Assembly (NCBI RefSeq): GCF_016508585.1
Contig: NZ_JADVOP010000003.1
Location: 62,001 to 126,000, forward strand
Direction of reading: 5' to 3'
Source of the DNA: Acinetobacter baumannii
Lineage (GTDB): Bacteria > Pseudomonadota > Gammaproteobacteria > Pseudomonadales > Moraxellaceae
Length of the DNA stretch: 64,000 nucleotides
This document shows positions 18,436-27,957 of this stretch, in pieces. A program made the translations under genes and the position numbers. The notes beneath the pieces were generated by a model, which had not been told where the DNA came from, did no database searches, and worked only from the letters and a program-made list of their open reading frames with translations. Positions within the stretch are counted from its first letter, which is position 1, and each line of letters opens with the position of its first letter.

Positions 18436-19557
18436 ATGCCGCTCAATACCGTTGAAGAGCTTGTAGCAGATATCCGTGCAGGGAAAATGGTTATCCTGAT
18501 GGATGACGAAGATCGTGAAAATGAAGGCGATTTGGTGATTGCTGCAACACATGTACGTCCTGAAGACATCAACTTTATGATCACCCATGCACGCGGTCTA
18601 GTGTGCTTGACCTTGAGCCGTGATCGCTGTAAGCAACTCGATTTACCATTGATGGTCGATCAAAATGGTGCTCAACACGGTACCAACTTTACGCTTTCAA
18701 TTGAAGCAGCTGATGGAATTACCACAGGTATTTCTGCTGCGGAACGTGCACATACCATTCAAACGGCTGTAGCAGCACATGCCAAACCTTCTGATATTGT
18801 ACAGCCGGGTCATATTTTCCCGTTAATGGCACAACCAGGTGGCGTACTTCACCGTGCTGGACATACCGAAGCAGGTTGTGACCTGTCTCGTTTAGCGGGC
18901 TTAGAACCGGCTTCAGTGATCTGCGAAATCATCAACGAAGACGGCACAATGGCACGTCGACCAGACCTTGAGGTGTTTGCTGAAAAGCATGGTTTAAAAA
19001 TTGGCACCATTGCCGATCTCATCCATTACCGTATGACCAATGAGCAAACGGTTGAACGTTTGGATCAGCAAAGCATTGATACCGAATACGGAACATTTGA
19101 TCTGTATCGCTATCGTGAAATTGGCAACCCGGATATTCATTTGGCTTTGGTGAAAGGTGAGCCTAAAGAAGGTGTAACCACTGTACGTGTACACGGTTTT
19201 AATCCTGCGCGCGACTTACTCAAACTCAATAAAAAAGATGGTGAGCCTGCGTGGAATCTGGATAAAGCACTGAAAACGATTGCGTATAGCGAACGTGGTG
19301 TGTTGGTCTGGATTGGGCAACGCCATTTATCTGATTTAGGTCCAGCTCTAGAAGCATTGGGCAAACCAAAGCCGACCAAATCGAATGCCGCACTTTCTCA
19401 GCAATATCAAACGATTGGTGTAGGTGCTCAGATTTTACGTGATTTAGGCGTAGAAAAAATGAAGTTGTTAAGTTCACCGCTTCGCTTTAATGCATTGTCA
19501 GGATTTCATCTGGAAGTGGTTGAGTATATGACGGCTGATGCAAAAGCTGATTCATAA
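18436..19557 (+). CDS. ribB: 3,4-dihydroxy-2-butanone 4-phosphate synthase with a degenerate GTP cyclohydrolase II domain
   Basis: 373 residues from the ATG at 18436 (a TTG lies one codon upstream); the purine-rich AAGGTGAAGG just before is the ribosome site. The N-terminal domain (about 1-205) is a complete DHBP synthase with DDEDRENEGDL, HARGLVCLTL and RAGHTEAGCDL, converting ribulose 5-phosphate to the four-carbon unit of riboflavin. The C-terminal 165 residues align in outline with GTP cyclohydrolase II (VRVHGF..., QTIGVGAQILRDLGVEKMKLL...) but lack the zinc-binding cysteines and the RCDCG motif, so this half should not be a cyclohydrolase. No FMN riboswitch is visible upstream. ribH follows. 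Confidence 0.93.
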   Translation: MPLNTVEELVADIRAGKMVILMDDEDRENEGDLVIAATHVRPEDINFMITHARGLVCLTLSRDRCKQLDLPLMVDQNGAQHGTNFTLSIEAADGITTGISAAERAHTIQTAVAAHAKPSDIVQPGHIFPLMAQPGGVLHRAGHTEAGCDLSRLAGLEPASVICEIINEDGTMARRPDLEVFAEKHGLKIGTIADLIHYRMTNEQTVERLDQQSIDTEYGTFDLYRYREIGNPDIHLALVKGEPKEGVTTVRVHGFNPARDLLKLNKKDGEPAWNLDKALKTIAYSERGVLVWIGQRHLSDLGPALEALGKPKPTKSNAALSQQYQTIGVGAQILRDLGVEKMKLLSSPLRFNALSGFHLEVVEYMTADAKADS

Positions 19558-19657
19558 TTTTTAAATCGACGGCTTGGATCTATGTTGTCGTATTAAAAAC
19601 AGCGTATGATCCAAGAAGTCTGTAAAATAACTTATCTGTTAAATTATCGAGGTTGCC

Positions 19658-20128
19658 ATGGCGATTCGCCGAATTGAAGGTTTATTACATCTCGCGAGCG
19701 AAGACCGTTACGCGATTTTAGTTGGTCGTTTTAACAGCTTTGTTGTTGAACATTTATTAGAAGGTGCAATTGATACATTGCATCGCCATGGTGTAAGCGA
19801 CGATAATATCACTGTCGTTCATGCACCTGGTGCATGGGAACTGCCTGTTGTCGCTAAAAAATTGGCGGCTTCTGGTAAGTTTGATGCAGTGATCGCACTT
19901 GGCGCAGTGATTCGTGGAAGTACACCACATTTCGACTTCGTTGCAGGTGAATGTGCCAAAGGTTTAGGTGTAGTTGGTTTAGATACTGGTTTACCTGTAA
20001 TCAATGGTGTATTGACTACGGATAGTATTGAGCAGGCGATTGAACGCTCTGGTACAAAAGCAGGTAATAAAGGTGGTGAAGCTGCCCTTACTGCAATTGA
20101 AATGGTTAACCTGTTAAAGGCAATTTAA
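19658..20128 (+). CDS. ribH: 6,7-dimethyl-8-ribityllumazine synthase
   Basis: 156 residues, the typical RibH length. The three conserved stretches are present: [25 protein letters not shown] and [21 protein letters not shown] with the catalytic His. It condenses the RibB product with the ribitylamino-pyrimidine. nusB starts 4 bases after its stop, as in many proteobacterial ribH-nusB pairs. Confidence 0.96.
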   Translation: MAIRRIEGLLHLASEDRYAILVGRFNSFVVEHLLEGAIDTLHRHGVSDDNITVVHAPGAWELPVVAKKLAASGKFDAVIALGAVIRGSTPHFDFVAGECAKGLGVVGLDTGLPVINGVLTTDSIEQAIERSGTKAGNKGGEAALTAIEMVNLLKAI

Positions 20129-20131
20129 AGC

Positions 20132-20581
20132 ATGTCGCAAACACTCCAAGCTACTTATGCAGCAAAACGTAAAGCACGTCGCTTTGCTGTACAAGGGATT
20201 TATGAATGGCAAATGAGCCACAACCCAGTGCATGAAATCGAAGCACGCACACGTGCTGAAAATGCAATGCATAAAGTGGATCTGAGCTATTATCATGAGT
20301 TGCTCACTACCGTGATTGCCAATCATGAAGCATTGGATGCTTTACTAATTCCAGTTCTAGATCGTGAAATTGATGCTTTGGATGGTGTAGAACTTGCTAC
20401 ATTACGTTTGGGCGCATATGAACTCAAAGATCATCTTGAAATTCCATATCGCGTGGTACTGGATGAAGCCATTGAATTGGCAAAACACTTTGGTGGTGCT
20501 GACAGTCACAAATACATCAATGGTGTATTAGACCGTTTAGCGACAAGCCTGCGTGAAGCAGAAAAGCAACAACCTAAATAA
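20132..20581 (+). CDS. nusB: Transcription antitermination factor NusB
   Basis: 149 residues with the all-helical NusB pattern: [19 protein letters not shown] at the N-terminus, [23 protein letters not shown] in the middle and [26 protein letters not shown] near the end. With NusE it binds boxA RNA during rRNA transcription. It sits 3 bases downstream of ribH and 11 upstream of thiL, clearly in one operon. Confidence 0.96.
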   Translation: MSQTLQATYAAKRKARRFAVQGIYEWQMSHNPVHEIEARTRAENAMHKVDLSYYHELLTTVIANHEALDALLIPVLDREIDALDGVELATLRLGAYELKDHLEIPYRVVLDEAIELAKHFGGADSHKYINGVLDRLATSLREAEKQQPK

Positions 20582-20592
20582 GTTGTTTTTAC

Positions 20593-21510
20593 ATGGCTGA
20601 GTTTTCAATTATTGAGCGCTATTTCAACCGTCAGCAACAGTCTGATGTTGACTTGGGTGTCGGAGATGACTCAGCCCTGCTCACCCCACCTTTAAATCAC
20701 CAACTGGTGATCTGTACAGATACACTTGTCGCAGGACGACATTTCCCCTTAGATACTTCTGCCCATGCCATTGGTTGGAAATCTGTCGCTGTCAATCTTT
20801 CAGACATTGCTGCCATGGGCGCAAAACCCCACAGCATTCTTCTCGCACTGAGCTTAGCCCAAATTGATCATGAATGGCTAAAAGACTTTAGTCAGGGCTT
20901 ATATGATTGTTGTGATCAATTTGGGGTACGTTTAATTGGTGGTGACACCACACAAAGCCCTCATCTTACCATCACGGTAACCGCACTGGGGTGGATTGAA
21001 ACAGATCAAGCCGTGACACGTGCTCAGGCACAAGTGGATGACCTGATTGTTGTCAGTGGTTCTATAGGCGATGCCGCATTCGCGCTGCAACATTTAGGGC
21101 ATCCTCTTCAACAACGTCTGGACTATCCAATACCTCGTTGTGAACTTGGCGCAATGCTTAAAGGTTTAGCGTCAAGCATGATTGATGTTTCAGATGGTTT
21201 GGCTCAAGATCTTGGGCACATCTTGGATGCTTCCAAGGTAGGTGCTAAAATTAATTTAAATCAGCTCCCGATTAATCCTGCTTTAAGGGATTTAAGTGAA
21301 AATCAGCAGTGGAAATATGCTTTAGCTGGCGGGGATGACTATGAATTGTGCTTTACAATAAGTATGCAAAATTATGATAAACTTTTGCAATTACAACCCA
21401 ATGTAACCACTACAATTATTGGAAAAGTTACACGATCAAATGGCATCGTATTTGAAAAAGATGGCTTAGACCATCCACTGCAGCTTCAAGGGTACCAACA
21501 CTTTGCATAA
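20593..21510 (+). CDS. thiL: Thiamine-monophosphate kinase
   Basis: 305 residues. GVGDDSALL (nucleotide and metal binding), KSVAVNLSDIAAMGAKP, IGGDTTQSPH, SMIDVSDGLAQDL and AGGDDYELCFT are the five hallmark stretches of the PurM-like kinase ThiL. It phosphorylates thiamine monophosphate to the diphosphate cofactor. The 3' end overlaps the start of pgpA by 8 bases. Confidence 0.96.
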   Translation: MAEFSIIERYFNRQQQSDVDLGVGDDSALLTPPLNHQLVICTDTLVAGRHFPLDTSAHAIGWKSVAVNLSDIAAMGAKPHSILLALSLAQIDHEWLKDFSQGLYDCCDQFGVRLIGGDTTQSPHLTITVTALGWIETDQAVTRAQAQVDDLIVVSGSIGDAAFALQHLGHPLQQRLDYPIPRCELGAMLKGLASSMIDVSDGLAQDLGHILDASKVGAKINLNQLPINPALRDLSENQQWKYALAGGDDYELCFTISMQNYDKLLQLQPNVTTTIIGKVTRSNGIVFEKDGLDHPLQLQGYQHFA

Positions 21511-22009
21511 ACCTCCGATTGTCTTTAAAAATATGACATGGTCTGAACGCTTGATTGTGTTCTGCGGTGTTGGCTTTGGCTCTGGATTAGCACCTAAAGC
21601 GCCCGGTACATTCGGTTCTGCTTTTGCATTGTTGTTTATTCCGATTTGGCTTGCAATTGGCTTTTATGGCGCCATATTGGCCATCATGATGATGTCATTG
21701 GTCGGAATCTGGATTTGTGGAAAAACGGCAGACATTATTCATGTGCATGATGATGGTCGAATCGTTTGGGATGAGTTTGCAGGACAATCCATTACATTTC
21801 TTCCCTTAATCTATATTGGACAAATGAATTGGATATGGGTTGTGGTTGGATTTGCATTGTTCCGCTTATTTGATGTTTGGAAACCTTGGCCAATTCGCAT
21901 CATTGATCAAAAAGTCGATGGCGGTTTTGGCATCATGTTTGACGACATTATTGCAGGGGTCTGGGCAGCAATATGTATCATGATTTATTTATATTTTAAA
22001 ATGGCTTAA
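21503..22009 (+). CDS. pgpA: Phosphatidylglycerophosphatase A
   Basis: 168 residues with a TTG start at 21503 overlapping thiL; the ATG at 21533 (MTWSERL) is a reasonable alternative. Marks are GSGLAPKAPGTFGS near the N-terminus and WDEFAGQSIT in the middle, with about four membrane segments. It dephosphorylates phosphatidylglycerophosphate to phosphatidylglycerol in the inner membrane. Last gene of the ribH-nusB-thiL-pgpA run. Confidence 0.94.
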   Translation: MHKPPIVFKNMTWSERLIVFCGVGFGSGLAPKAPGTFGSAFALLFIPIWLAIGFYGAILAIMMMSLVGIWICGKTADIIHVHDDGRIVWDEFAGQSITFLPLIYIGQMNWIWVVVGFALFRLFDVWKPWPIRIIDQKVDGGFGIMFDDIIAGVWAAICIMIYLYFKMA

Positions 22010-22030
22010 GCCAGATCGGTTAGGTGTGAT

Positions 22031-23395
22031 ATGTCTACAACTGTGATCATTCTTGCGGCAGGGAAAGGAACGCGTATGCGCTCTCGATTACCCAAGGTAC
22101 TTCAACCTTTAGCAGGACGTCCATTACTCGGTCATGTAATTGAAACAGCAAAAAAATTACAAGCAAAAAATATTATTACCATTTTTGGGCATGGCGGTGA
22201 TCTGGTTCAACAGGCATTTGTGCAAGAAAATGTTGAATGGGTAGAACAAACTGAACAATTGGGTACAGGGCATGCAGTAAAAGTCACCTTGCCTGTTTTA
22301 CCCAAAGATGGAATTTCCTTGATTCTTTCTGGGGATGTCCCTTGTGTTCAACACAGTACCTTGCAACGTTTAGTCGATGTGTCTACGCCAACAGGTATTG
22401 GCTTAGTCACATTGACGCTTGAGGATTCAACAGGTTATGGACGTATTGTTCGTAAAGATGGAAAAATCCAGGCAATTGTTGAACATAAAGACGCTTCCGA
22501 AGAACAACGCCAGATTAAAGAGATTAACACGGGTATTTACTGTGTCAGCAATGCCAAACTGCATGAATGGCTGCCTCAACTCAGTAATGACAATGCACAA
22601 GGTGAATACTACCTGACCGACATCGTTGCAATGGCATTGGCTGACGGGATGGAAATTTCTTCTATTCAGCCTGAGTTGGCATTTGAAGTTGAGGGCGTAA
22701 ATGATCGTATCCAACTTGCAGCTTTGGAACGTGAATTTCAAAACTATCAAGCCAAACAACTGATGCAGCAAGGCGTACATTTGATTGATCCATCTCGTTT
22801 TGACTTACGTGGTCAACTCACTGTAGGCACAGATGTTCGTATTGATATCAATGTCATTGTTGAAGGCAGTTGTAGTTTTGGTGATGGTGTTGAAATTGGT
22901 GCAGGCTGTGTAATAAAAAATACTCAAATCGCCGCGGGTACCAAAGTTCAAGCCTATAGCGTATTTGAAGATGCGGTGATTGGTTCGGATGTCAAGATTG
23001 GTCCATTTGCACGACTTCGCCCAGGCGCCAAACTGGCCAATGAAGTGCATATCGGAAACTTTGTTGAGGTTAAAAACACCACAGTAGGTTTAGGCTCCAA
23101 AGCAAATCATTTCACTTATTTAGGTGATGCTGAAATTGGTGCCGGCTCAAATATCGGTGCAGGGACTATCACGTGTAACTATGATGGTGTCAATAAGCAC
23201 AAAACCATTATTGGTGACAATGCCTTTATCGGTACCAATAATTCACTTGTAGCCCCAATCAAAATTGGCCATGGCGCAACCACAGGTGCCGGTTCTGTGA
23301 TTACCCATGATGTCGCTGACAACAGTCTTGCATTTGAACGTGCAAAACAAATTTCTAAAGAAAATTATCAACGTCCCCAAAAGGTCAAGAAATAA
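22031..23395 (+). CDS. glmU: Bifunctional N-acetylglucosamine-1-phosphate uridyltransferase/glucosamine-1-phosphate acetyltransferase
   Basis: 454 residues. The N-terminal pyrophosphorylase domain begins [20 protein letters not shown]. The C-terminal part is a left-handed beta-helix of hexapeptide repeats (about 250-425) with VEVKNTTVG, the [24 protein letters not shown] catalytic stretch and [10 protein letters not shown]. The two domains make UDP-N-acetylglucosamine for peptidoglycan and lipid A. Only 12 bases separate it from glmS, so both precursor genes form one transcript. Confidence 0.97.
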   Translation: MSTTVIILAAGKGTRMRSRLPKVLQPLAGRPLLGHVIETAKKLQAKNIITIFGHGGDLVQQAFVQENVEWVEQTEQLGTGHAVKVTLPVLPKDGISLILSGDVPCVQHSTLQRLVDVSTPTGIGLVTLTLEDSTGYGRIVRKDGKIQAIVEHKDASEEQRQIKEINTGIYCVSNAKLHEWLPQLSNDNAQGEYYLTDIVAMALADGMEISSIQPELAFEVEGVNDRIQLAALEREFQNYQAKQLMQQGVHLIDPSRFDLRGQLTVGTDVRIDINVIVEGSCSFGDGVEIGAGCVIKNTQIAAGTKVQAYSVFEDAVIGSDVKIGPFARLRPGAKLANEVHIGNFVEVKNTTVGLGSKANHFTYLGDAEIGAGSNIGAGTITCNYDGVNKHKTIIGDNAFIGTNNSLVAPIKIGHGATTGAGSVITHDVADNSLAFERAKQISKENYQRPQKVKK

Positions 23396-23407
23396 GAGGA
23401 TATTAAT

Positions 23408-25246
23408 ATGTGCGGTATTGTTGGTGGCGTTGCTGAACGAAGCATTACAAATATTTTAATTGAAGGTCTAAAGCGCCTTGAATATCGTGGTTATGACTCA
23501 GCGGGAGTTGCACTTGTCGATCAAGGACAAATCTTGCGTGAACGTCGTGTTGGTAAAGTTGCCAATTTAGAAGGGGCAATTTCTGAATCCAATATTTTAG
23601 GTTCACTTGGTATTGCCCACACCCGTTGGGCAACTCACGGTAAACCTACAGAAAACAATGCGCATCCCCATATTTCTGGGCATGTTGCGGTTGTACATAA
23701 CGGTATTATTGAAAATTATCAAGAATTGAAAGACGATCTTGAAGCGCTTGGTTATGTGTTCACTTCACAAACAGATACCGAAGTTGTTGCACACTTAATT
23801 GCTGAAGCACTCAAATCAACATCAACTCTACTCAAAGCTGTTGAGGAAGTAGTTCCACAATTAAAAGGTGCTTATGCACTGGGGATTGTTCATACTGATT
23901 TTCCTGATGAATTGATTGCTGTTCGTGAAGGTTCGCCTTTAGTGATTGGTGTGGGTATCGGTGAAAACTTTATCAGCTCAGATCAATTGGCGCTTTTACC
24001 TGTCACCAACCGTTTCATCTATCTTGAAGAAGGTGATATTGCGCGTTTAACGCGTGAAACAATTGAAGTTTTTGTGCATGATCAATTGGTGGAACGCCCA
24101 ATTAAAGAGTTAGATGCTGCGGTAAGCAATGCATCGAAAGGTGAATATAAGCATTATATGCTTAAAGAGATTTATGAACAGCCCGAAGCAATTCAGCAAA
24201 CCATTTCTCAAGCATTAAATGGCAATGCATTGCGTGAAGACTTTTTACAGAATGCTGAAGTCGATTTTAAAAATGTCCAGCAAATTCAAATTCTTGCTTG
24301 TGGAACCAGCTACCATGCAGGAATGATTGCAAAATATTGGTTTGAACAGCTGATCGATTTGCCTTGCCAAGTTGAGATTGCCAGCGAGTTCCGTTATCGC
24401 TCACCCGTGATTGTCGCAAACACACTCTACATCTGCATTTCTCAATCAGGTGAAACTGCAGATACTTTAGCTGCCTTGCGTGATACTCAAAAACGAGCGC
24501 AAGCGAGAGGCTTAAATATTTGTACCATGACCATTTGTAATGTTGCAACATCGTCAATGGTTCGTGAAACCAACCATCATCTTTTAACGCTTGCGGGTCC
24601 TGAAATTGGTGTTGCTTCTACCAAAGCATTTACCACTCAGCTTGCTGCTTTGATGCTGTTAACGCTGAAACTTGGTCAGGTCAAGCAAAGTATTACTGCG
24701 GAGTCTATTGAACAAATTACCTCGGCGTTATGGCATATTCCAAAAGTGATTCTTGATACTTTGCAGAATGATGCAGAAATTTTACGTTTATCCGAACTGT
24801 TCAAAGAAAAACAACACTGTTTATTCTTGGGTCGTGGCACAGAGTTTCCAATCGCACTGGAAGGTGCTTTAAAGCTAAAAGAAATTTCCTATATTCATGC
24901 CGAAGGTTATGCTGCGGGTGAATTGAAGCATGGTCCGTTGGCTTTGGTTGACAATGATATGCCTGTGGTCATTCTTGCACCGAATGATGATATGTTGGAT
25001 AAACTCAAATCAAATATGGAAGAAGTTCAAGCACGTGGCGGTGAATTATTTGTATTTGCTGACGAAAACAGTGGAATTATCAATAAAGACCGTCAACATG
25101 TTGTCAATGTGCCTGCCGTCAACACGTGGCTAGCACCGATTGTTTATAGTGTCCCTGTACAGTTGTTGTCTTATCATGTTGCGGTATTACGTGGTACAGA
25201 TGTAGACCAGCCGCGTAATTTGGCAAAGTCTGTCACTGTTGAATAA
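23408..25246 (+). CDS. glmS: Glutamine-fructose-6-phosphate aminotransferase (isomerizing)
   Basis: 612 residues. MCGIVGG exposes the catalytic Cys2 after Met removal; the glutaminase domain (about 1-240) has HTRWATHG and HNGIIEN. Two SIS domains follow with CGTSYHA, SQSGETADTLAAL and the C-terminal DQPRNLAKSVTVE tail that closes the active site. It makes glucosamine 6-phosphate, the first step toward UDP-GlcNAc. In enterobacteria glmS is controlled by GlmZ/GlmY RNAs; no such RNA gene is seen here. Confidence 0.97.
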   Translation: MCGIVGGVAERSITNILIEGLKRLEYRGYDSAGVALVDQGQILRERRVGKVANLEGAISESNILGSLGIAHTRWATHGKPTENNAHPHISGHVAVVHNGIIENYQELKDDLEALGYVFTSQTDTEVVAHLIAEALKSTSTLLKAVEEVVPQLKGAYALGIVHTDFPDELIAVREGSPLVIGVGIGENFISSDQLALLPVTNRFIYLEEGDIARLTRETIEVFVHDQLVERPIKELDAAVSNASKGEYKHYMLKEIYEQPEAIQQTISQALNGNALREDFLQNAEVDFKNVQQIQILACGTSYHAGMIAKYWFEQLIDLPCQVEIASEFRYRSPVIVANTLYICISQSGETADTLAALRDTQKRAQARGLNICTMTICNVATSSMVRETNHHLLTLAGPEIGVASTKAFTTQLAALMLLTLKLGQVKQSITAESIEQITSALWHIPKVILDTLQNDAEILRLSELFKEKQHCLFLGRGTEFPIALEGALKLKEISYIHAEGYAAGELKHGPLALVDNDMPVVILAPNDDMLDKLKSNMEEVQARGGELFVFADENSGIINKDRQHVVNVPAVNTWLAPIVYSVPVQLLSYHVAVLRGTDVDQPRNLAKSVTVE

Positions 25247-25310
25247 TCAATGTGTCCGATATTGAGTATATGTATCTGATTGATAAAATCTAATATATAC
25301 CCATAGTAAA

Positions 25311-25361
25311 AGATCCACACAATTCATGCACGAAAACAGCATGGATGTGTGGATTTTTTTA
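25311..25361 (+). terminator. Terminator of glmU-glmS
   Basis: ATCCACACA pairs with TGTGTGGAT, and an inner ATGC...GCAT pair lies above it. The hairpin is followed by TTTTTTT, 65 bases after the glmS stop. Confidence 0.8.
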
Positions 25362-25451
25362 TATAAGACTGTATATAAATCCATCAGGCTTTAAATTAAT
25401 TTGATCAATAATGAAATACAGCAGTTAACATAAACACATTTGACAAAACAA

Positions 25452-25475
25452 ACATATGAACATATATTCATATGT
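25452..25475. promoter_or_regulatory. ArsR/SmtB-type operator upstream of the CDF exporter
   Basis: ACATATGAA (25452-25460) and TTCATATGT (25467-25475) are perfect inverted repeats separated by 6 bases. TGAA-N6-TTCA is the core of SmtB/CzrA-type zinc-repressor operators. It ends 27 bases before the exporter's start codon. Binding by the ArsR protein at 26.6 kb is inferred. Confidence 0.65.
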
Positions 25476-25502
25476 AGTTAATCCAATAATGCAGAGGTCC
25501 TT

Positions 25503-26474
25503 ATGGGACATAATCACAATCATACCCATAACAGCCATAGTGATCATGACCATACACATGCGCCTGAAGCAAATGGTGGGAATGAAAGAAAAATTCTCAT
25601 TTCATTTTTCATTATTTTTAGTTTTATGCTTGTTGAAGCTGCTGGAGGAATCATATCCGGTTCACTGGCACTTCTGGCGGATGCGGGACATATGCTGACT
25701 GATGCACTTGCATTGGGCCTAGCATATGCAGCCTTTCGCTTCGGTCGACGCACCGCAGATAAATCCCGTACTTTTGGTTATATGCGCTTTGAAGTCATTG
25801 CAGGCTTGATCAATTCTCTAACCTTGTTCGGGATTGTGGGCTGGATCGTTTATGAGGCAATTGTACGTTTTCAATCACCTCAACCTGTTCTTGCGGGACC
25901 CATGTTCGTTGTGGCCATTATTGGGATGCTGGTAAATATCTTTGTATTATGGTATCTGACACGAAACGATACAGATCATGTAAATGTTAAAGGAGCAATT
26001 TTACATGTGATGGGTGATCTACTCGGTTCAGTTGCTGCAATTATCGCTGCGATTGTCATCTGGTATTCAGGTTGGACCCCGATTGATCCTATCTTATCTG
26101 TACTTGTCTCATTACTGGTATTACGTAGTGCATGGTCGCTGTTTAAGCAAACCATTCATATTTTACTCGAAGGCGCTCCTGCAAATGCCAATACAACAGA
26201 TATTACCGCTCACTTATTAAAATCCGTTCATGGCATTCAGAAAATTAGCCATATTCATGTATGGATGATTACTTCAGGGAGAGCAATGGCAACATTACAT
26301 GTCCAACCTGAGGCGGGTATTGATATCAAAACACTGACCGAACAAATTGAACATGAATTAAAAACCAAGTTTGATATTGAACATCCAACCGTGGCTATTG
26401 ATTGGCAGGGTGATAGCTCATGTAGTCTTGAAAAACCGGTCAAAATTGATCCTCATGCTGGGCATAGCCACTAA
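25503..26474 (+). CDS. Cation diffusion facilitator (zinc/cobalt/cadmium efflux), CzcD-like
   Basis: 323 residues. The N-terminus is a histidine-rich metal-binding tail (His at nearly every second position over residues 3-19) and the C-terminus ends with another His cluster (HAGHSH). Six membrane helices follow. The transport site is seen as DAGHMLTD (D60, H63, D67) in helix 2 and HVMGDLLGSV in helix 5: the His/Asp pairing of zinc-type CDF proteins. A cytoplasmic ferredoxin-like domain ends the protein. It exports divalent metal from cytosol to periplasm by H+ antiport. An SmtB-type operator lies in front and a matching ArsR gene lies convergently behind. Confidence 0.93.
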   Translation: MGHNHNHTHNSHSDHDHTHAPEANGGNERKILISFFIIFSFMLVEAAGGIISGSLALLADAGHMLTDALALGLAYAAFRFGRRTADKSRTFGYMRFEVIAGLINSLTLFGIVGWIVYEAIVRFQSPQPVLAGPMFVVAIIGMLVNIFVLWYLTRNDTDHVNVKGAILHVMGDLLGSVAAIIAAIVIWYSGWTPIDPILSVLVSLLVLRSAWSLFKQTIHILLEGAPANANTTDITAHLLKSVHGIQKISHIHVWMITSGRAMATLHVQPEAGIDIKTLTEQIEHELKTKFDIEHPTVAIDWQGDSSCSLEKPVKIDPHAGHSH

Positions 26475-26495
26475 GATCAGTATCCGTCAATCATA

Positions 26496-26534
26496 AAATG
26501 CCACAAGGTTATTTCTAACAATCTTGTGGCATTT
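26496..26534. terminator. Bidirectional terminator between exporter and ArsR gene
   Basis: AAATGCCACAAG (26496-26507) and CTTGTGGCATTT (26523-26534) form a perfect 12-bp stem between convergent genes. Confidence 0.75.
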
Positions 26535-26627
26535 ACATTTAAAGATCAGCCTTTATTTTGATCAACATGAAAAATTGAATCAAACTTAAATAAATTCAAT
26601 TATTTAATTTATTAAAATAACAACATT

Positions 26628-26969
26628 TTATCCACATTGTTCTTCTGCAATATGTTTTGCCATATCAGACAGAACATGACTCACATGGGTATCTGCTATT
26701 TCATACAGGACTTGTTTTGCCTGACGTTCACTTTTAACTAATCGTGCAGAACGCAATAAACGTAAATGGTGGCTGACCAAAGATTGTGACAAATCCAGTG
26801 CTTCACAAATATCACCTACAGGGCTAGGTCCACGCATACAGAACAGAAGAATTCTCAGACGTGAAGGATCCCCCAAAAGCCGAAAAGTTTCAGCCAGAAT
26901 AATAATTTCGTCCTGTGATATTTCTGTTGAACCTTCTTTAACACTCATATCGCTATCATTGTTCATCAT
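26628..26969 (-). CDS. ArsR/SmtB family metal-responsive repressor
   Basis: 113 residues. The winged helix-turn-helix covers about residues 25-90 (LLGDPSRLRILLFC, then DLSQSLVSHHLRLLRSARLV). The last helix carries D93, H95, H106 and E109: the D-x-H-x10-H-x2-E alpha-5 zinc site of SmtB/CzrA sensors, here complete. The CxC-type arsenic or cadmium site of alpha-3 is absent, so zinc (or cobalt) is the likely signal. It probably represses the convergent CDF exporter through the operator at 25452-25475. No equivalent palindrome was seen before its own start. Confidence 0.9.
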   Translation of the reverse strand: MMNNDSDMSVKEGSTEISQDEIIILAETFRLLGDPSRLRILLFCMRGPSPVGDICEALDLSQSLVSHHLRLLRSARLVKSERQAKQVLYEIADTHVSHVLSDMAKHIAEEQCG

Positions 26970-27066
26970 TGATCGTCATCGAAGATTCTACTCTTGTGCT
27001 TCTCATCAGAACAAGACTTAATCTCTAGAAAAAATCCTTTGAGAAATGCTATTCAGTCGGCATTTA

Positions 27067-27345
27067 TCAAGATTGGCTGAGTTGAAGTTTAAGCTGCTTA
27101 CCACAAGCAATAATGGTTTTTCGATCAGCATCAATTGCGCCATGCGTAAGGGCGATGACACGCATTTGCAGAGTAATGTCATAATGAGGATAAGATGCTG
27201 AACGATGAAATAAGCGGGAATCTATGCCTAACATTTCTGCAAAATGGTGTAATTCCTCTAGCGTATCTGCCATGAGATGGCACCATTCTTTACCTTTAAA
27301 CGGTACTTTTGCACGATCGACATAAACGCTCATAGTGACTTTCAT
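27067..27345 (-). CDS. DUF4031 domain-containing protein
   Basis: 92 residues (88 if translation begins at the in-frame ATG at 27333, giving MSVYVDRAKVPF). The pattern VYVD...P..G..W CHLMADTLEELHHFAEMLGI...HYDI fits the DUF4031 family of small proteins, which has no established function. It is a single gene between the ArsR repressor and a divergent GNAT gene. Confidence 0.8.
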   Translation of the reverse strand: MKVTMSVYVDRAKVPFKGKEWCHLMADTLEELHHFAEMLGIDSRLFHRSASYPHYDITLQMRVIALTHGAIDADRKTIIACGKQLKLQLSQS

Positions 27346-27438
27346 TTCCCATATTTTAGATTGATTATCACATGAAAATCATCAATGATTGAACATTGCA
27401 TCCAATCATAACAAGCCATCATTTTAAGATAAAACACC

Positions 27439-27957
27439 ATGAAAATTTACCAAGCCACGACGACCCATGCAAATCAACTTTATACACTAGGCAATACCAC
27501 ATATCGCCAACATTTTAGTGAGCTTTGGTCAGAACAAGGATTACAAAATTTTCTCAACCAAGATTTTAGTCTTGAAAACTTATCGGAATCCCTAGCAGAC
27601 CCGCAACAAATTTGGGTATTGGCTGAAAATGAGCATGCCCAACTAATCGGCTACGCTAAACTCAACCTTAACCAATACCAACCCGATTTAAAGTGTATGG
27701 GTATGGAATTACAGAAAATTTATTTACTTAAAGAGGTCATCGGAAAACATATAGCCGCAAATTTAATGCAATATATCATTGAGATCGCAAATCAGCATCA
27801 TCAAGCTTATATCTTCTTAGAAGTGCTGAAAACCAATGCACGTGCAAAAAAATTCTATCAAAAATTTGCCTTTACAGAACAATTAAGCCTCGACTTTAAA
27901 ACTGATTTATATGATATTGGCATGGATTTAATGCAGCTTGAATTAAACCCAAGATGA
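27439..27957 (+). CDS. GNAT family N-acetyltransferase
   Basis: 172 residues with the GNAT order: beta-strand WVLAENEHAQLIGYAKL, the acetyl-CoA loop region LQKIYLLKEVIGKHIAANLM and the late strand IFLEVLKTNARAKKFYQKFAF. The usual Q/R-x-x-G-x-G/A loop is degenerate (KEVIGKHIA). The 3' end overlaps the next gene by 4 bases. Substrate unknown. Confidence 0.87.
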   Translation: MKIYQATTTHANQLYTLGNTTYRQHFSELWSEQGLQNFLNQDFSLENLSESLADPQQIWVLAENEHAQLIGYAKLNLNQYQPDLKCMGMELQKIYLLKEVIGKHIAANLMQYIIEIANQHHQAYIFLEVLKTNARAKKFYQKFAFTEQLSLDFKTDLYDIGMDLMQLELNPR

